A stretch of DNA of 55,022 bases from Bacteroidales bacterium (GTDB lineage: Bacteria > Bacteroidota > Bacteroidia > Bacteroidales > M50B96): the NCBI GenBank assembly GCA_021739985.1, contig JAIPAR010000002.1, positions 1 to 55,022 on the forward strand, in the 5' to 3' direction. Below the pieces are notes generated by a model. That model worked only from the letters and a program-made list of their open reading frames with translations, searched no databases and was not told where the DNA came from. The translations under genes and the position numbers were made by a program. Positions within the stretch are counted from its first letter, which is position 1. Each line of letters begins with the position of its first letter. Positions 8,264-20,000 of the stretch are shown here, piece after piece.

Positions 8264-10204
8264 TTATTTATAATTACGTTGTTTAACCTCGATATTTTCG
8301 TAGATTAAATCTTCTTTGAGCAGTACAGGATCAGTTTCATTTCCCATAAATTTCCAGGCTGCTACATATTTGAATGTATCATCGTAACGCAAGGCTTCTC
8401 CATCAGGCGTTTGAAATTCTTCTCTGAAGTGTCCGCCGCAAGATTCTTCCCGATGCAATGCATCAATGGCCATCAATTCGCCTAATTCTATAAAATCAGC
8501 AACCCGATTTGCTTTTTCAAGTTCAATATTCATGCTTTCCGGGTTTCCGGGGATACGTAAATCAGACCAGAATTCTTTGCGCAAAGCTTTAATTTCTTCG
8601 ATGGCCGTTTGAAGACTTTTTTTTGTACGGGACATTCCTACCTTATCCCACATGATTTTACCAAGTCGTTTATGGAAGGAATCAACAGATTGATTTCCTT
8701 TGACAGCCATCAGTTTTTCTATTTGTGCTTTGGCTTCTTTTTCAGTTTGAACAAATTCTTTAGAGTCCACGCTCATGCGGGGAGTGTGAATTTCAGAGGA
8801 CAAATAATGTTGAATCGTATAAGGTAATACAAAATATCCATCCGCAAGTCCTTGCATTAATGCGCTGGCTCCCAGTCGGTTTGCACCATGATCTGAGAAG
8901 TTTGCTTCGCCGATGGCAAATAAACCGGGAATCGAAGTTTGTAATTCATAGTCAACCCAAATTCCACCCATTGTGTAATGGATAGCCGGGTAAATCATCA
9001 TAGGAGTTTTGTAGGGATCTTCATCTACAATTTTTTCATACATCTGGAACAAATTGCCATAACGCTCTCTGATTTTATCAATCCCCAGGCGTTCAATGGC
9101 TGATTTAAAGTCCAGATATACAGCTAGTCCTGTGTTTCCAACGCCAAATCCGGCATCGCAACGTTCTTTAGCCGCACGTGAAGCCACATCGCGAGGAACC
9201 AGGTTCCCGAAAGCAGGATATCTTCTTTCCAAATAATAATCTCTCTCTTCTTCTTTAATATTTTCGGGTCTTAATTTGCCTTGGCGGATATTCTCGGCAT
9301 CTTGCTGATTTTTCGGTACCCAAATGCGACCATCGTTACGAAGACTTTCACTCATGAGGGTAAGTTTCGATTGAAATTCACCATGCACAGGGATGCACGT
9401 AGGATGAATTTGAACGAAACAAGGATTTCCAAAATGAGCACCACGCTTATAGGCTCGCCAGGCAGCACTTCCATTTGATCCCATTGCATTCGTTGAAAGG
9501 AAGAAAACGTTTCCATAGCCGCCGGTTGCAATTACGACAGCATGGCCAAAATGTTTTTCAATCTCTCCGGTAACCAGATTTCGAGTAATAATGCCTCGCG
9601 CTTTACCATCAACAAGGACCAAGTCAATCATCTCGGTACGATTGTACATTTTAACGGTTCCGGCAGCAATCTGGCGGTTTAATGCACCATAGGCTCCAAG
9701 CAGCAACTGCTGTCCGGTTTGACCACGTGCATAGAATGTTCGGGATACTTGAGCGCCTCCAAAAGAACGATTATCAAGTAATCCACCATATTCTCTGGCA
9801 AAAGGAACTCCTTGTGCAACGCATTGGTCAATAATACTTGAGCTCACTTCAGCAAGGCGATATACATTGGCTTCACGAGCCCGATAATCTCCTCCTTTAA
9901 TGGTATCATAAAATAAACGAAAAACGCTGTCCCCATCATTTGGATAGTTTTTGGCAGCATTGATACCTCCCTGAGCCGCAATACTATGTGCTCTTCGGGG
10001 ACTGTCCTGATAACAGAAATTCTTTACATTAAAGCCTAATTCGCCAAGACTAGCTGCTGCAGATGCACCCGCTAAGCCGGTGCCAACAACAATGATATCC
10101 AATTTACGCTTGTTGGCTGGATTAACCAAATTTTGGTGTGCTTTAAAATGGCTCCATTTTTCAGCTAAAGGGCCATGAGGTATTTTTGAATCTAAATTGC
10201 TCAT
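8264..10204 (-). CDS. sdhA: Succinate dehydrogenase/fumarate reductase flavoprotein subunit
   Basis: 646 residues, the normal size. The FAD-binding fold starts with '[19 protein letters not shown]' at about 40-58. '[15 protein letters not shown]' at about 71-85 contains the histidine that usually binds FAD covalently. '[11 protein letters not shown]', 'IHPTCIP' and '[20 protein letters not shown]' are further FAD and dicarboxylate signatures. It oxidises succinate, or reduces fumarate, at the cytoplasmic face of the membrane complex. It sits 38 bases upstream of sdhB and 19 downstream of sdhC in one operon. The start at '[17 protein letters not shown]' follows the family. Confidence 0.96.
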   Translation of the reverse strand: MSNLDSKIPHGPLAEKWSHFKAHQNLVNPANKRKLDIIVVGTGLAGASAAASLGELGFNVKNFCYQDSPRRAHSIAAQGGINAAKNYPNDGDSVFRLFYDTIKGGDYRAREANVYRLAEVSSSIIDQCVAQGVPFAREYGGLLDNRSFGGAQVSRTFYARGQTGQQLLLGAYGALNRQIAAGTVKMYNRTEMIDLVLVDGKARGIITRNLVTGEIEKHFGHAVVIATGGYGNVFFLSTNAMGSNGSAAWRAYKRGAHFGNPCFVQIHPTCIPVHGEFQSKLTLMSESLRNDGRIWVPKNQQDAENIRQGKLRPENIKEEERDYYLERRYPAFGNLVPRDVASRAAKERCDAGFGVGNTGLAVYLDFKSAIERLGIDKIRERYGNLFQMYEKIVDEDPYKTPMMIYPAIHYTMGGIWVDYELQTSIPGLFAIGEANFSDHGANRLGASALMQGLADGYFVLPYTIQHYLSSEIHTPRMSVDSKEFVQTEKEAKAQIEKLMAVKGNQSVDSFHKRLGKIMWDKVGMSRTKKSLQTAIEEIKALRKEFWSDLRIPGNPESMNIELEKANRVADFIELGELMAIDALHREESCGGHFREEFQTPDGEALRYDDTFKYVAAWKFMGNETDPVLLKEDLIYENIEVKQRNYK

Positions 10205-10223
10205 ATTTCAATATTTAACAGTT

Positions 10224-10898
10224 TTATTTAAATAAGAGAACATAAATGGGCAGAATCGCAAATCCAACTCCTATGAGTATAGCATATAATAAGCCCAGCG
10301 TAGAGAGTCTCTTTCTCCATTTTTGATTACTCAGTCCCAGGGTTTGGAAGGAAGACCAAAATCCATGACTTAAATGTAATCCAAGAAAAACAGAAGCAAT
10401 AATGTAAATTAAGCTAAACCATACAATTTTAAATTTCTCGACAACAAGCGTGTAAGTGTCGTGGGTAGCTTGTCCATGGAGAGTTGTTTCAGGAACTGCT
10501 CCTTCACCACCAAATTTAATCTTAATGTAAAAATCGGCCAGGTGAACAGCCAGAAAGGTGAGAACCAATGCACCCAGAATGTACATGTTTTTACTTGGCC
10601 AGGAAGAGCTTTCAGAATCATTTCTGACCGCATATTTTTCTGGTCTTGCCCGCTGATTTTGAAGGGTTAGAATAGATGCATACAGAATATGCACGATGAA
10701 ACCAACTCCAAGCATAGGCTCTATGATTTTTATGATCGGATTTGTTGCCATAAAATGTGCTGCTGCATTATATGCATCAGGACCTACCAAAATCATTAGA
10801 TTCACCACCAGATGAACTAATAGGAAAACGATAAGAAACAATCCTGTGATGCTCATAATCAGTTTTTTACCGATAGATGCGCTGAATAAATTGCTCAT
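10224..10898 (-). CDS. sdhC: Succinate dehydrogenase/fumarate reductase cytochrome b subunit
   Basis: 224 residues with five hydrophobic segments (about 11-37, 60-80, 103-125, 155-178 and 198-222), as in the single-subunit diheme cytochrome b558 type. Candidate heme ligands are the histidines in 'FLLVHLVVNL', 'FIVHILYASI', 'FLAVHLADF' and 'LGLHLSHGF'. It anchors the complex and exchanges electrons with menaquinone. It is the first gene of the operon and has a well-matched Bacteroidota promoter about 53 bases upstream. The presence of one cytochrome gene instead of separate sdhC and sdhD is normal for this phylum. Confidence 0.93.
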   Translation of the reverse strand: MSNLFSASIGKKLIMSITGLFLIVFLLVHLVVNLMILVGPDAYNAAAHFMATNPIIKIIEPMLGVGFIVHILYASILTLQNQRARPEKYAVRNDSESSSWPSKNMYILGALVLTFLAVHLADFYIKIKFGGEGAVPETTLHGQATHDTYTLVVEKFKIVWFSLIYIIASVFLGLHLSHGFWSSFQTLGLSNQKWRKRLSTLGLLYAILIGVGFAILPIYVLLFK

Positions 10899-10950
10899 AA
10901 ACTGTTAAAAATTAGTAATTAGTAAGAAGCGTAGAATAATTTTATCTTCG

Positions 10951-10981
10951 CAAATGTAATTAAAAGTAGATAGGAGTTCAA
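10951..10981 (-). promoter_or_regulatory. Promoter of the sdhCAB operon
   Basis: On the minus strand TTG (10981-10979), 20 bases, then TACATTTG (10958-10951). This matches the Bacteroidota vegetative promoter (-33 TTG, about 19-20 bases, -7 TAnnTTTG). The transcript would start near 10945, giving a leader of roughly 45 bases. Confidence 0.65.
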
Positions 10982-11022
10982 CCAACATCCCTAGATATCT
11001 CGATATTTAAATTAATTCTAAA

Positions 11023-12312
11023 ATGCGACAGGAATCATTGCCCTCAACTTTTTTTTCGAAAAATCGACAAGAATTGTGTCAGTTGGTCGAATCAAAATCC
11101 ACGATAATCCTTTTTTCGAATGATTTGATGTCTCGAAATGGGGATCAATATTTTCCTTATAGACAAGATTCTGACTTCTACTATTTGACCGGAATAGAGC
11201 AAGTAAATTCTACATTGGTCATATGTCCGGATCATACTGAAACGGCTCTTCGTGAAGTGCTTTTTATTGATAAACCTGATCCGGATAAAGAAAAGTGGAA
11301 TGGTTCATTGTTAATCCGGGAACAAGCAAAGGATATATCTGGAATAGAAAATGTGTTTTATTTGGAGGATTTTGAAGGATTAATTCCTCAGTTCTTAATG
11401 CAATCAGTGAATATATATCTTAATTCAAATGAATACCCAAAGTATAATTCACAAGTTCAATCTAAAAATCATCGAAATGCATTAATTCTGATGCAAAAAT
11501 ATCCCCTCTTCTCCTTCAAAAGGTTGCAGCCACTCCTGATTTCGATGCGTTTGATTAAAAAACCGGAAGAATTAGGCCAAATTAAAATGGCCTGTTCAAT
11601 TACGAATAGATCCTTTAAGCAGGCATTAAAAGTACTTCAACCGGGGATAAAAGAGTATGAAATAGAAGCTGAAATTTTAGCTGAGTTTATTCGACAGGCT
11701 TCAGATTCTCCTGCTTACGCACCAATTATTGCAAGTGGCAGAAATGCATTGATTTTGCACTATATTAAAAACGCTGCAGTCTGTTTGGACGGTGACCTGG
11801 TTTTAATGGATTTTGGGGCAGAATATGGAAATTATGCATCTGATTGCTCACGTACAGTTCCGGTAAATGGACGGTTTTCACCTAGACAAAGGCAAGTATA
11901 TTCCTCAGTGTTAAAAGTCTTTAAGGAAGCAAAAAAACTTTATATCCCCGGGAATTCAATTCAAGCTATTAACCAACAGGTAGCAGAATGGTTACAAGAT
12001 GAAATGGTACAGTTGCAATTGCTTACCAAACATGAAATTAAACAGGCCTTACCGGGGAAAGCCTATATGAAATATTATTATCATGGTGCTGCTCATTTTA
12101 TGGGACTTGATGTGCATGACCCCGGAGGCAAGGAGATAATCTTGCAAGAAGGCATGGTTCTTACTTGTGAGCCTGGATTATATATTCCCGAAGAAAATCT
12201 TGGAGTTCGCATCGAAAATGATATCTTAGTCCATTCGAATCCTATTGATTTAATGGAAGAAATTCCTGTTGAAATAGAGGAAATTGAAAACCTTATTTGT
12301 TCATTAAAATAG
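11023..12312 (+). CDS. Xaa-Pro aminopeptidase (M24B, aminopeptidase P), first copy
   Basis: 429 residues. It removes an N-terminal residue that precedes proline. The N-terminal domain carries 'FPYRQDSDFYYLTGI', the AMP_N signature. The catalytic pita-bread domain shows the dinuclear metal ligands: Asp in 'LMDFGAEYGNYASDCSRT' (two), His in 'GAAHFMGLDVHD', Glu in 'CEPGLYIPEE' and Glu in 'RIENDI'. No signal peptide, so it is cytoplasmic. The second M24 gene begins 6 bases after its stop, so the two are co-transcribed. It shares the intergenic region with the divergent sdh operon. Confidence 0.9.
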   Translation: MRQESLPSTFFSKNRQELCQLVESKSTIILFSNDLMSRNGDQYFPYRQDSDFYYLTGIEQVNSTLVICPDHTETALREVLFIDKPDPDKEKWNGSLLIREQAKDISGIENVFYLEDFEGLIPQFLMQSVNIYLNSNEYPKYNSQVQSKNHRNALILMQKYPLFSFKRLQPLLISMRLIKKPEELGQIKMACSITNRSFKQALKVLQPGIKEYEIEAEILAEFIRQASDSPAYAPIIASGRNALILHYIKNAAVCLDGDLVLMDFGAEYGNYASDCSRTVPVNGRFSPRQRQVYSSVLKVFKEAKKLYIPGNSIQAINQQVAEWLQDEMVQLQLLTKHEIKQALPGKAYMKYYYHGAAHFMGLDVHDPGGKEIILQEGMVLTCEPGLYIPEENLGVRIENDILVHSNPIDLMEEIPVEIEEIENLICSLK

Positions 12313-12318
12313 TAAAAT

Positions 12319-13704
12319 ATGTTTCAGTCATCAGTTTACGCAAATCGCAGGAATGCACTGCGTTCCGGTATGTCATCAGGTTTAGTCCTGATTCCGGGTA
12401 ATAATGATTCCCCGATGAATTATCCTGCAAATACCTTCACTTTTAGGCAGGATAGTAATTTTTTATACTTTTTCGGATTAGACCATCCGGGCTATTTTGG
12501 AGTGATGGATATCGATACCGGCAAGGATTATATTTTTGGGGAAGATGTTGATATCGATGATATTATTTGGATGGGACCTCAGGATAGTCTGGCAGAGAAG
12601 GCCCTTTTTGCAGGCGTTGAATTTACAGGGAAGGTGTCCGAAGGAATGGATTTCATGAAACAGGCTATCGCCCTGGGAAGAAAAATCCATTTTACCCCTC
12701 CCTATCGGTTTGATAATCTTCTATTCCTTGAAAGAATTCTAGGCCTAAATCATGCCTGGATAAAGTCTTATGCATCCGTTGAATTAATTAAAGGAATTGT
12801 CCGTTTGCGTGAGGTTAAAGAAGATGTTGAAATTCTGGAATTGGAAAAAGCTGCAGCAATTGGCTATTTGATGCACACAACTGCTATGCGGATGGCAAAA
12901 CCCGGGGTGGTGGAGCGTGAGATTGCTGGAACTATGGAAGGAATTGCACTGGCTGCCGGAGGCGGAGTTTCCTTTCCGGTGATTCTTTCAGTGAATGGAG
13001 AGACCTTACACAATCATTATCATGGAAATACACTTACCGCTGATAGATTGTTGCTCTGCGATGCCGGAGCTGAAACAGCTAGTCATTATGCATCCGATTA
13101 TACGCGAACCTTTCCGGTTTCCGGGAAATTCTCTACCAAGCAACGGGAAATCTATGAGATAGTCCTGGCTGCAAATAATAAGGCCGCTGAAATGGCTGCT
13201 CCCGGAATTGCCTACCAACAAGTTCATCTTGCTGCGGCCAGAGTAATAGCTCAAGGTCTAACCGATTTAGGATTGATGAAAGGCAATGTGGATGAAGCTG
13301 TGAAGGCAGGTGCTCATGCCATGTTTTTCCCGCATGGACTCGGTCACATGATGGGACTTGATGTGCATGATATGGAAGATATGGGTGAAAATTTTGTAGG
13401 ATATGATAACGAAATACAACGGATAAACCAATTTGGAACAGCTTACCTCCGACTGGGCAAAAAGTTAAAGCCAGGATTTGTGCTTACCAATGAACCAGGG
13501 ATTTATTTCATTCCAGCTCTTATACAAAAATGGGAAGCGGAAAAAATAAATTCCGAATTTATTGATTTTCAAAAAGTTAAACAGTATCTAGGTTTTGGAG
13601 GAATTCGGCTGGAGGATGATTTACTAATTACACAACAAGGGAATCAACTCATTGGGAATCGAATCCCCATCACGGTAGAAGAAATAGAGCGTTTCATGGC
13701 ATAA
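12319..13704 (+). CDS. Xaa-Pro aminopeptidase (M24B, aminopeptidase P), second copy
   Basis: 461 residues and a diverged paralog of the gene just upstream. AMP_N signature: 'FTFRQDSNFLYFFGLDHPG'. Metal ligands are in 'LLCDAGAETASHYASDYTRT', 'HGLGHMMGLDVHD', 'NEPGIYFIP' and 'RLEDDLLIT', so the site is complete. Compared with copy one it has a longer segment between the His and Glu ligands, and its N-domain differs more than its catalytic domain. That suggests different peptide preference rather than a recent duplication. It ends at a strong terminator. Confidence 0.9.
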   Translation: MFQSSVYANRRNALRSGMSSGLVLIPGNNDSPMNYPANTFTFRQDSNFLYFFGLDHPGYFGVMDIDTGKDYIFGEDVDIDDIIWMGPQDSLAEKALFAGVEFTGKVSEGMDFMKQAIALGRKIHFTPPYRFDNLLFLERILGLNHAWIKSYASVELIKGIVRLREVKEDVEILELEKAAAIGYLMHTTAMRMAKPGVVEREIAGTMEGIALAAGGGVSFPVILSVNGETLHNHYHGNTLTADRLLLCDAGAETASHYASDYTRTFPVSGKFSTKQREIYEIVLAANNKAAEMAAPGIAYQQVHLAAARVIAQGLTDLGLMKGNVDEAVKAGAHAMFFPHGLGHMMGLDVHDMEDMGENFVGYDNEIQRINQFGTAYLRLGKKLKPGFVLTNEPGIYFIPALIQKWEAEKINSEFIDFQKVKQYLGFGGIRLEDDLLITQQGNQLIGNRIPITVEEIERFMA

Positions 13705-13724
13705 ACCCTGATAAATGAACTGAT

Positions 13725-13770
13725 AAAAAAGGCTGTCAAGGAAGCAATAGTTCCCGATAGCCTTTTTTTT
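13725..13770 (+). terminator. Terminator after the aminopeptidase pair
   Basis: AAAGGCTGTC pairs with GATAGCCTTT (one G-T pair), with an inner GGAA/TTCC stem, followed by a run of T. The GGCTGTC stem is shared with the terminators at 38152 and 39099. Confidence 0.9.
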
Positions 13771-13772
13771 TA

Positions 13773-14086
13773 TAATGAATCTCTTCAAAGGCTTGTAAAA
13801 GCTAATAAATTCAATAAAAAATAAGCGCATGAGGTTGAATAATATAAAAAAATAGATTATGTTTACTACTTGTATAAATTGGACTAGAAAATAACCAATT
13901 AAATAAGAATGATAGTTTTTAACTCGCTTGATTTCAGGCAAGTAGTGAATTATGGATTTGTTGCGTGTACTTATTCTTTAATAAGAAAATCAGTACATGA
14001 AATGATTTTGGGCGTTTTGGTAGCATGATTAAAAGGAAATAAAAGCATAAAAAGTACAGAATAATTAATAATTTAAACTTAACATT
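13773..14086. other. Intergenic region before the giant-gene pair
   Basis: This 314-base AT-rich stretch holds no convincing gene. It must contain the promoter of the giant gene at 14087. The best candidates are imperfect: TTG (13928-13930), 22 bases, TGGATTTG (13953-13960), and TGATTTTG at 14003-14010, both deviating from TAnnTTTG at one base. The last 40 bases before the ATG are almost pure A and T. I see no hairpin operator or riboswitch. Confidence 0.5.
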
Positions 14087-17000
14087 ATGAGAAACTCTAC
14101 AAATCTCGTTCAATTACCAAGCGGTAATGTTGTTTTCTCAAAGGTTAAATGGGTCGGGCTAATGCTCTCTCTGTTTACCCTATTGATGATAAACTTCAAT
14201 TCTTCTCTGGCGCAGCAGTGTGGTGTTAGTGTAACTTTTCAGACATCTGATTTCAATGGATCCGACGTTACTTGCTTCGGAGCAACAGATGGTTCTGTTA
14301 AAGCCTTACCTATCGGAGGAGCCACCTTTCAGTATCAGTATGCATGGGCGTCCAATACTGCAATCCCAAACCCTGGGAATAGCCAGGTTTGGTACAATCT
14401 TAGCGCTGGAACCTATACGGTAACAGTCACAGATATTAATATGTGTACTGCCGTCGGAACTGTTACCCTCACAAATCCTGCGGCACTTTCAATCACTGGT
14501 GTAACACATCAAGATGTAACCTGTAATGGGGAAGAGGATGGCTCAATTTCTGTTACCGGAGTCACTGGAGGGATGATGGATGTTAATCAAACCTATTATT
14601 ATTATTGGTATTTGACTGGCAATACGGATGTCTTTATTCCTGGCACCGGCAATAGCACTTCAATATCTAACCTATCAGGAGATTCCTACAAAATCGTTGT
14701 TGTTGATGCTAACAATTGTCAGGATTCTGAAATAATCGATGTTTTTGAAGCTGAAGGAATGACTAAAACAGGTGGGGCAATAACCCATCCATCCTGTTTT
14801 AATTATGAAGATGGCGAAATTGCCAATGTTATTATGGACGGTGGAGTTCTACCTTATTCCTACCAATGGTATAAAAATGGTAATATTCTTGTAAATGAAA
14901 CAACTGAGGGAATATCAAATATTGGAGATGGAACTTATACACTTGAAGTTACGGATCATGATGGATGCTCAAAATCATATACATTTAACGTAATAGAGCC
15001 AGCAGCAATCACTGCTAATGTTGTTTTAGTTGATGCAATTTCTTGTAATGGTACAAATGATGGTTCTTTAACTGTTGATATTTTACCTGTCGGCGGAATT
15101 TATGATATTATTTGGTCTGGATTAAATGTTAATGGGAATACAAATTTAACTATATCGAATTTGGTACCGGGAACCTATAGCGTTCAGGTACAAGATAACA
15201 ACGGCTGTCCTGCAACAGGTTCTGCCAGTGGCGATCCTAGTTTACCCGGAACCTGGACTTATGTCAATACAGGTATAAATCATACCTTCTATCTGGCTGC
15301 TGCCGATTATGGAATGATTGGAGGAACTCACCAAATTAGCGCAGGCGACTACCTGGGAGCTTTTGTTGGCAACCTTTGTGTTGGATATGCAGTTGTTGGA
15401 GCGGATAATACAGTTCTTACAGCATGGGCTAACGATTCTGAAACCGGTGGTAAAGATGGATTTGATAATGGTGATGTAGTTGAATTCAGATTATTCCGTC
15501 CTCTCGTAGATGAGTTTGTGATGGATAATGCAACTTTCGAAGTTATCCCGGGTACTGTTTCTAATGGAACGTTTTATGAAGAAGGTGCTTCTGTATTAAA
15601 TGGTCTTTCATTTCAAGATGTTTATCCAACTTCCAGTATTGCAATGACTCTCACTCAGCCAAGTGTTCTTATGGGATCAGCTGTGCCTACACATGTTTCA
15701 TGTAATGGTGATGAAGATGGCTCAATCAATTTAACTGTATCAGGTGGAACTTCACCTTATACTTTTGTATGGTCTCTTAATGGGTTGGTAACTGAAGATA
15801 TTTCAGATTTAGATGCAGGTAACTACATAGTCACAATTACAGACCATAACAATTGTGAGACCACAGCCAATGCTACAATCACTCAACCTGCTATTCTGTC
15901 TTTTAATGGTTCCGCTACAATTACTGACGTAGCTTGTCATGGTTTAAGCACTGGAATTATTCAGGCTCCTGCTATCGCTGGTGGAACAAGTCCTTATACT
16001 TATTTATGGAGCAATGCTGCTACAACTTCAAGTGTAACTGGCTTAAATGCTGGAACGTATGATTTAACTATTACAGATGCGCATAATTGCACCATTACTG
16101 ATTCATATGATGTTAACCAACCCGCTGCTGCACTTGCTGCATCAGGTATTACCACCAACATCAATTGTTTTGGTGATTTATCCGGAGGTATCAATTTGTC
16201 AGTTACTGGTGGAACAGCTCCTTATTCTTTTGCATGGTCCAATGTTGCAATTACAGAAGATCTCTCAAATGTAGCAGCAGGTAGTTATACCGTTACCGTT
16301 TCCGATGATCATTCATGTACTACTGTTGAGACTTTCCTTCTAACTCAACCGGTTGCAGCTCTTTCGTTCACCAATATTACGCTTTCGGAATACAATGGTT
16401 ACGGAGTTGAGTGCCCCGGAGATGATAATGGATCAATTAGTGTTTCAGTAACCGGTGGTTCTGAACCTTACAATTATAGTTGGTCAACAGGCAGCACGTT
16501 AAACAATATAAACACGTTGAGTGCAAATGTGTCATATGTGTTAACAGTTACTGATAATAAGGGTTGTACGCTTACAACTAGCCAAACACTTACTGAACCT
16601 GACGCATTATCCTTTACTAATGTGAATGAAAATGTACATTGTGTTAATGGTTCAAATGGATTAATAAATCTGACGGTATATAATGGTGTAACACCTTATA
16701 CTTATAGTTGGAGTAATGGTCAACAAACTCAAGACATTAGTTTACTTGTTGCAGGAAATTATAGCGTAACAGTTAGCGATGCTAATGATTGTCAACATGT
16801 TGAAAATTACACAATTACAGAACCATTAGCAATCTCAATTACAGAAGATTTTTCAGATTATAATGGCTACAATGTTCAGTGTAATGGTGGTGATAATGGA
16901 GAAATTGAACTTACTGTTTTAGGTGGGACTGCTCCTTATTTCTATGGATGGAGTCATGATGTGAATGCAACCACTGCTCTTGTAACAGATTTAGAAGCTG

Positions 17001-20000
17001 GAAGTTACACGGTTACCGTTACAGATGCATTTGGATGTACAGCTACCGAAATTTATACACTGGATGAGCCTACCGCAATGGTCGTTCAAGTTACTCCGAG
17101 TCCTGCTCTTTGTAATGGAGATGATAATGGTTCCATTCTTGTCAATATCGCAAATGCCATTGGAGATGTAACTATTACCTGGAATGGTGGGGGGCCAGTC
17201 ACTATTGACGAACTCAACAATGATTCTTATGGTATATTAGGATTATCTGCTGGTACTTATACGGTAACTGTTCAAGATGAAAATACTTGTTCAGCAGGAT
17301 CTGCTGTTGCCGCAACTCCTACAGGTTGGGACTATGTTGAAAATACGGGAGCTGATCATCAAATGATTGTACCTGTTGGTGGATTATTTGAAATCGCTCC
17401 AGGGATTCCAGTACAGAATGGCGACTATTTAGGAGTCTTCTTCGATGATAATGGTGATAAAGTTTGTGGTGGATTTCTTATCTATGATGGTGTAAATAAT
17501 TCTTTTGCAGTATGGGGAGATGATATTTTTACCATAGAGAAAGATGGCTTTTTAGAAGGTGAAGCTTTTGTATGGAAGATATTTAGACCTTTTGCCGGAG
17601 AATTTGATGCTTTTGTTACTTATGCTCCAATTGGTGGTTCTGTATTCAATACTAATTTGTTTGAAACAGATGGAACCTCTGCCATTACTGCCATGAATTC
17701 CAATATTGATTATGGTGAAGTTAACATCACAACTGCTGTAGTTAGTGAGCCGGAAGTGTTAGAAATAGTAAGTATGGTTGCCCCTTTAATTCAGTGTCAT
17801 GATGAAGTAACTAGTATTACAGCTAATGTTGAAGGTGGTACACTACCTTATACCTTTACCTGGTCTGGTGATGCATCAATAACTTCAGCAATTACGAACA
17901 AAATTGCCGGTACTTATGATGTAACAGTTACTGATGCAAATGCTTGTACGGCAATTGCACAGAAAGTAGTAAATAATCCAGACGCTATTGTATTCACTAT
18001 TGATACAGATGATGTTCTATGTTATGGGGACAATACTGGTTCAGCAGTTATCGCTACTGAAACTGGCGGATACGCCCCTTATACTTATACTTGGGAAGCT
18101 GGTCCAGCTACCTTGGCCTTTGGCACTTATCATGTTACTTTAACTGATGCTCAAGGTTGTACGGAAGTTGAAACATTCAATATTAATCAACCAGACACAT
18201 TAGTTACTACGGCTGCGATTACTCACGTTCTTTGCAATACAGCTGCTACAGGACAAATAGTTTTGACTACTATCGGTGGCACTGCACCTTATGATTATGA
18301 GTGGAGCGTTCCTGGTAATACCAATACAATTAGTAACCTGGTAGCTGGTTCCTATTCTGTCACCGTTGAAGATTTTCAAGGTTGTTTAAATATTCATACT
18401 ATCGCAATTACACAACCAGATCCTATTTCAATTTCTCAATTTACGATTAGTGATTATAATGGGTATGGTGTAAAATGTAATACAAGCACTGAGGGATTCG
18501 TAAATATTACTCCTGCAGGTGGGGTTGCTCCTTATTCCTATGAATGGTCTGATGGTCAAACCACACAAAACGCAATTAATCTGGCTGGTGGCTTAGGTGT
18601 AGTATATGATGTTACTATTACCGATCACAATTCATGCACTTTCACTAGTCAATCTTATGCGATTACTGCTCCTGATGCACTTTCTGCTGATGCTATCGTT
18701 ACTTCCTCTTTCAATACAAACATAGGAGGTCCATTTAATACTTCATGTAATGGTTTGGATGGAGAAGCTGAAGTTGCTGCAAATGGTGGTGTTGGAAATT
18801 ACTCCTATGAATGGAGCAATGGAGACTTAACTACTGAAATTGATGGACTTGCTGGTGGTACTTATACTGTAACAGTTACGGATGCAAATGCATGTACTAT
18901 TACTGATGTCATTACGGTTACAACTCCCGGACCTGTTAATGTTGAAATCAATCATGCTAGTGATTATAATGGTTTCGATGTAGCTTGTTATGGAGGTTCC
19001 AATGGCGGAATCCAATTAGATTGGGATGGTGGCGTTGGTGAATTCGATATCTACTGGGTAAACTGGGGCAATAATAGTAACTTAAATATTGCAAATCAAA
19101 CAATTACGGTTAACACATTCCCGGCTGGTACATTCTATGCTGTTATTGTTGATGCTAATGGATGTGCTGCTCAATCTTCTACAATTACTTTAGATCAGCC
19201 AACCGAAATTACTTTACCAAATCCTGCCGCATTTGCTCCTACATGTCATAATGGTAATGATGCATATATTGATATTACTAATATCACTGGTGGCTTTTCC
19301 GATGGCTTACATCCTTATACTGCTTCTTGGTTCTTCCCAAGTAATATTCCTTTCTCTTTGGGTCTGGTGCATACTGGTTTATCACCTGATATTACTTATA
19401 CTGGTCAAGTTACTGATGGAAATAATTGCTCTAAGTTGATTTATGTTACTACACCAAATATTTCTGAAATTGAGGTTAGTAATATCGCCGTTACAGATGT
19501 TTTATGCAATGGTGCCAGTACAGGTGAAATTACCGCTGATGTAATCGGTGGTCATGGTAACTATACTTTTGGAACCAACTTTGCAGGTCCTTATACGGCA
19601 AATGAAACAACTGGTTTAGCTGCTGGTACCTATACTTTATATGTTCGTGATGCACAAAATTGTACAGTTAATGTACCCAATATTGTTGTGGAAGAGAATT
19701 CACTTATTGTTCCAACAGAAGCAATTACCCATGTTGCATGTAATGGAGAAGCAAATGGTGCAATCACAATTACAACACTTGGCGGAATAGCTCCTTATTC
19801 ATATATATGGGCTGCACCAGTAAATTCAACAAATAGTGATATTGCTGGTCTTATTGCAGGTGACTATACAGTTACGATTACCGATAGCGAAAGTTGTGAA
19901 CGTTCATTTACCTATACTGTAACTGAGCCGGATGTACTTGAAATAACTGCTGCTATTGAAATTGATGCCAATTGCTACAATGCTGCCACTGGTCAAGTTG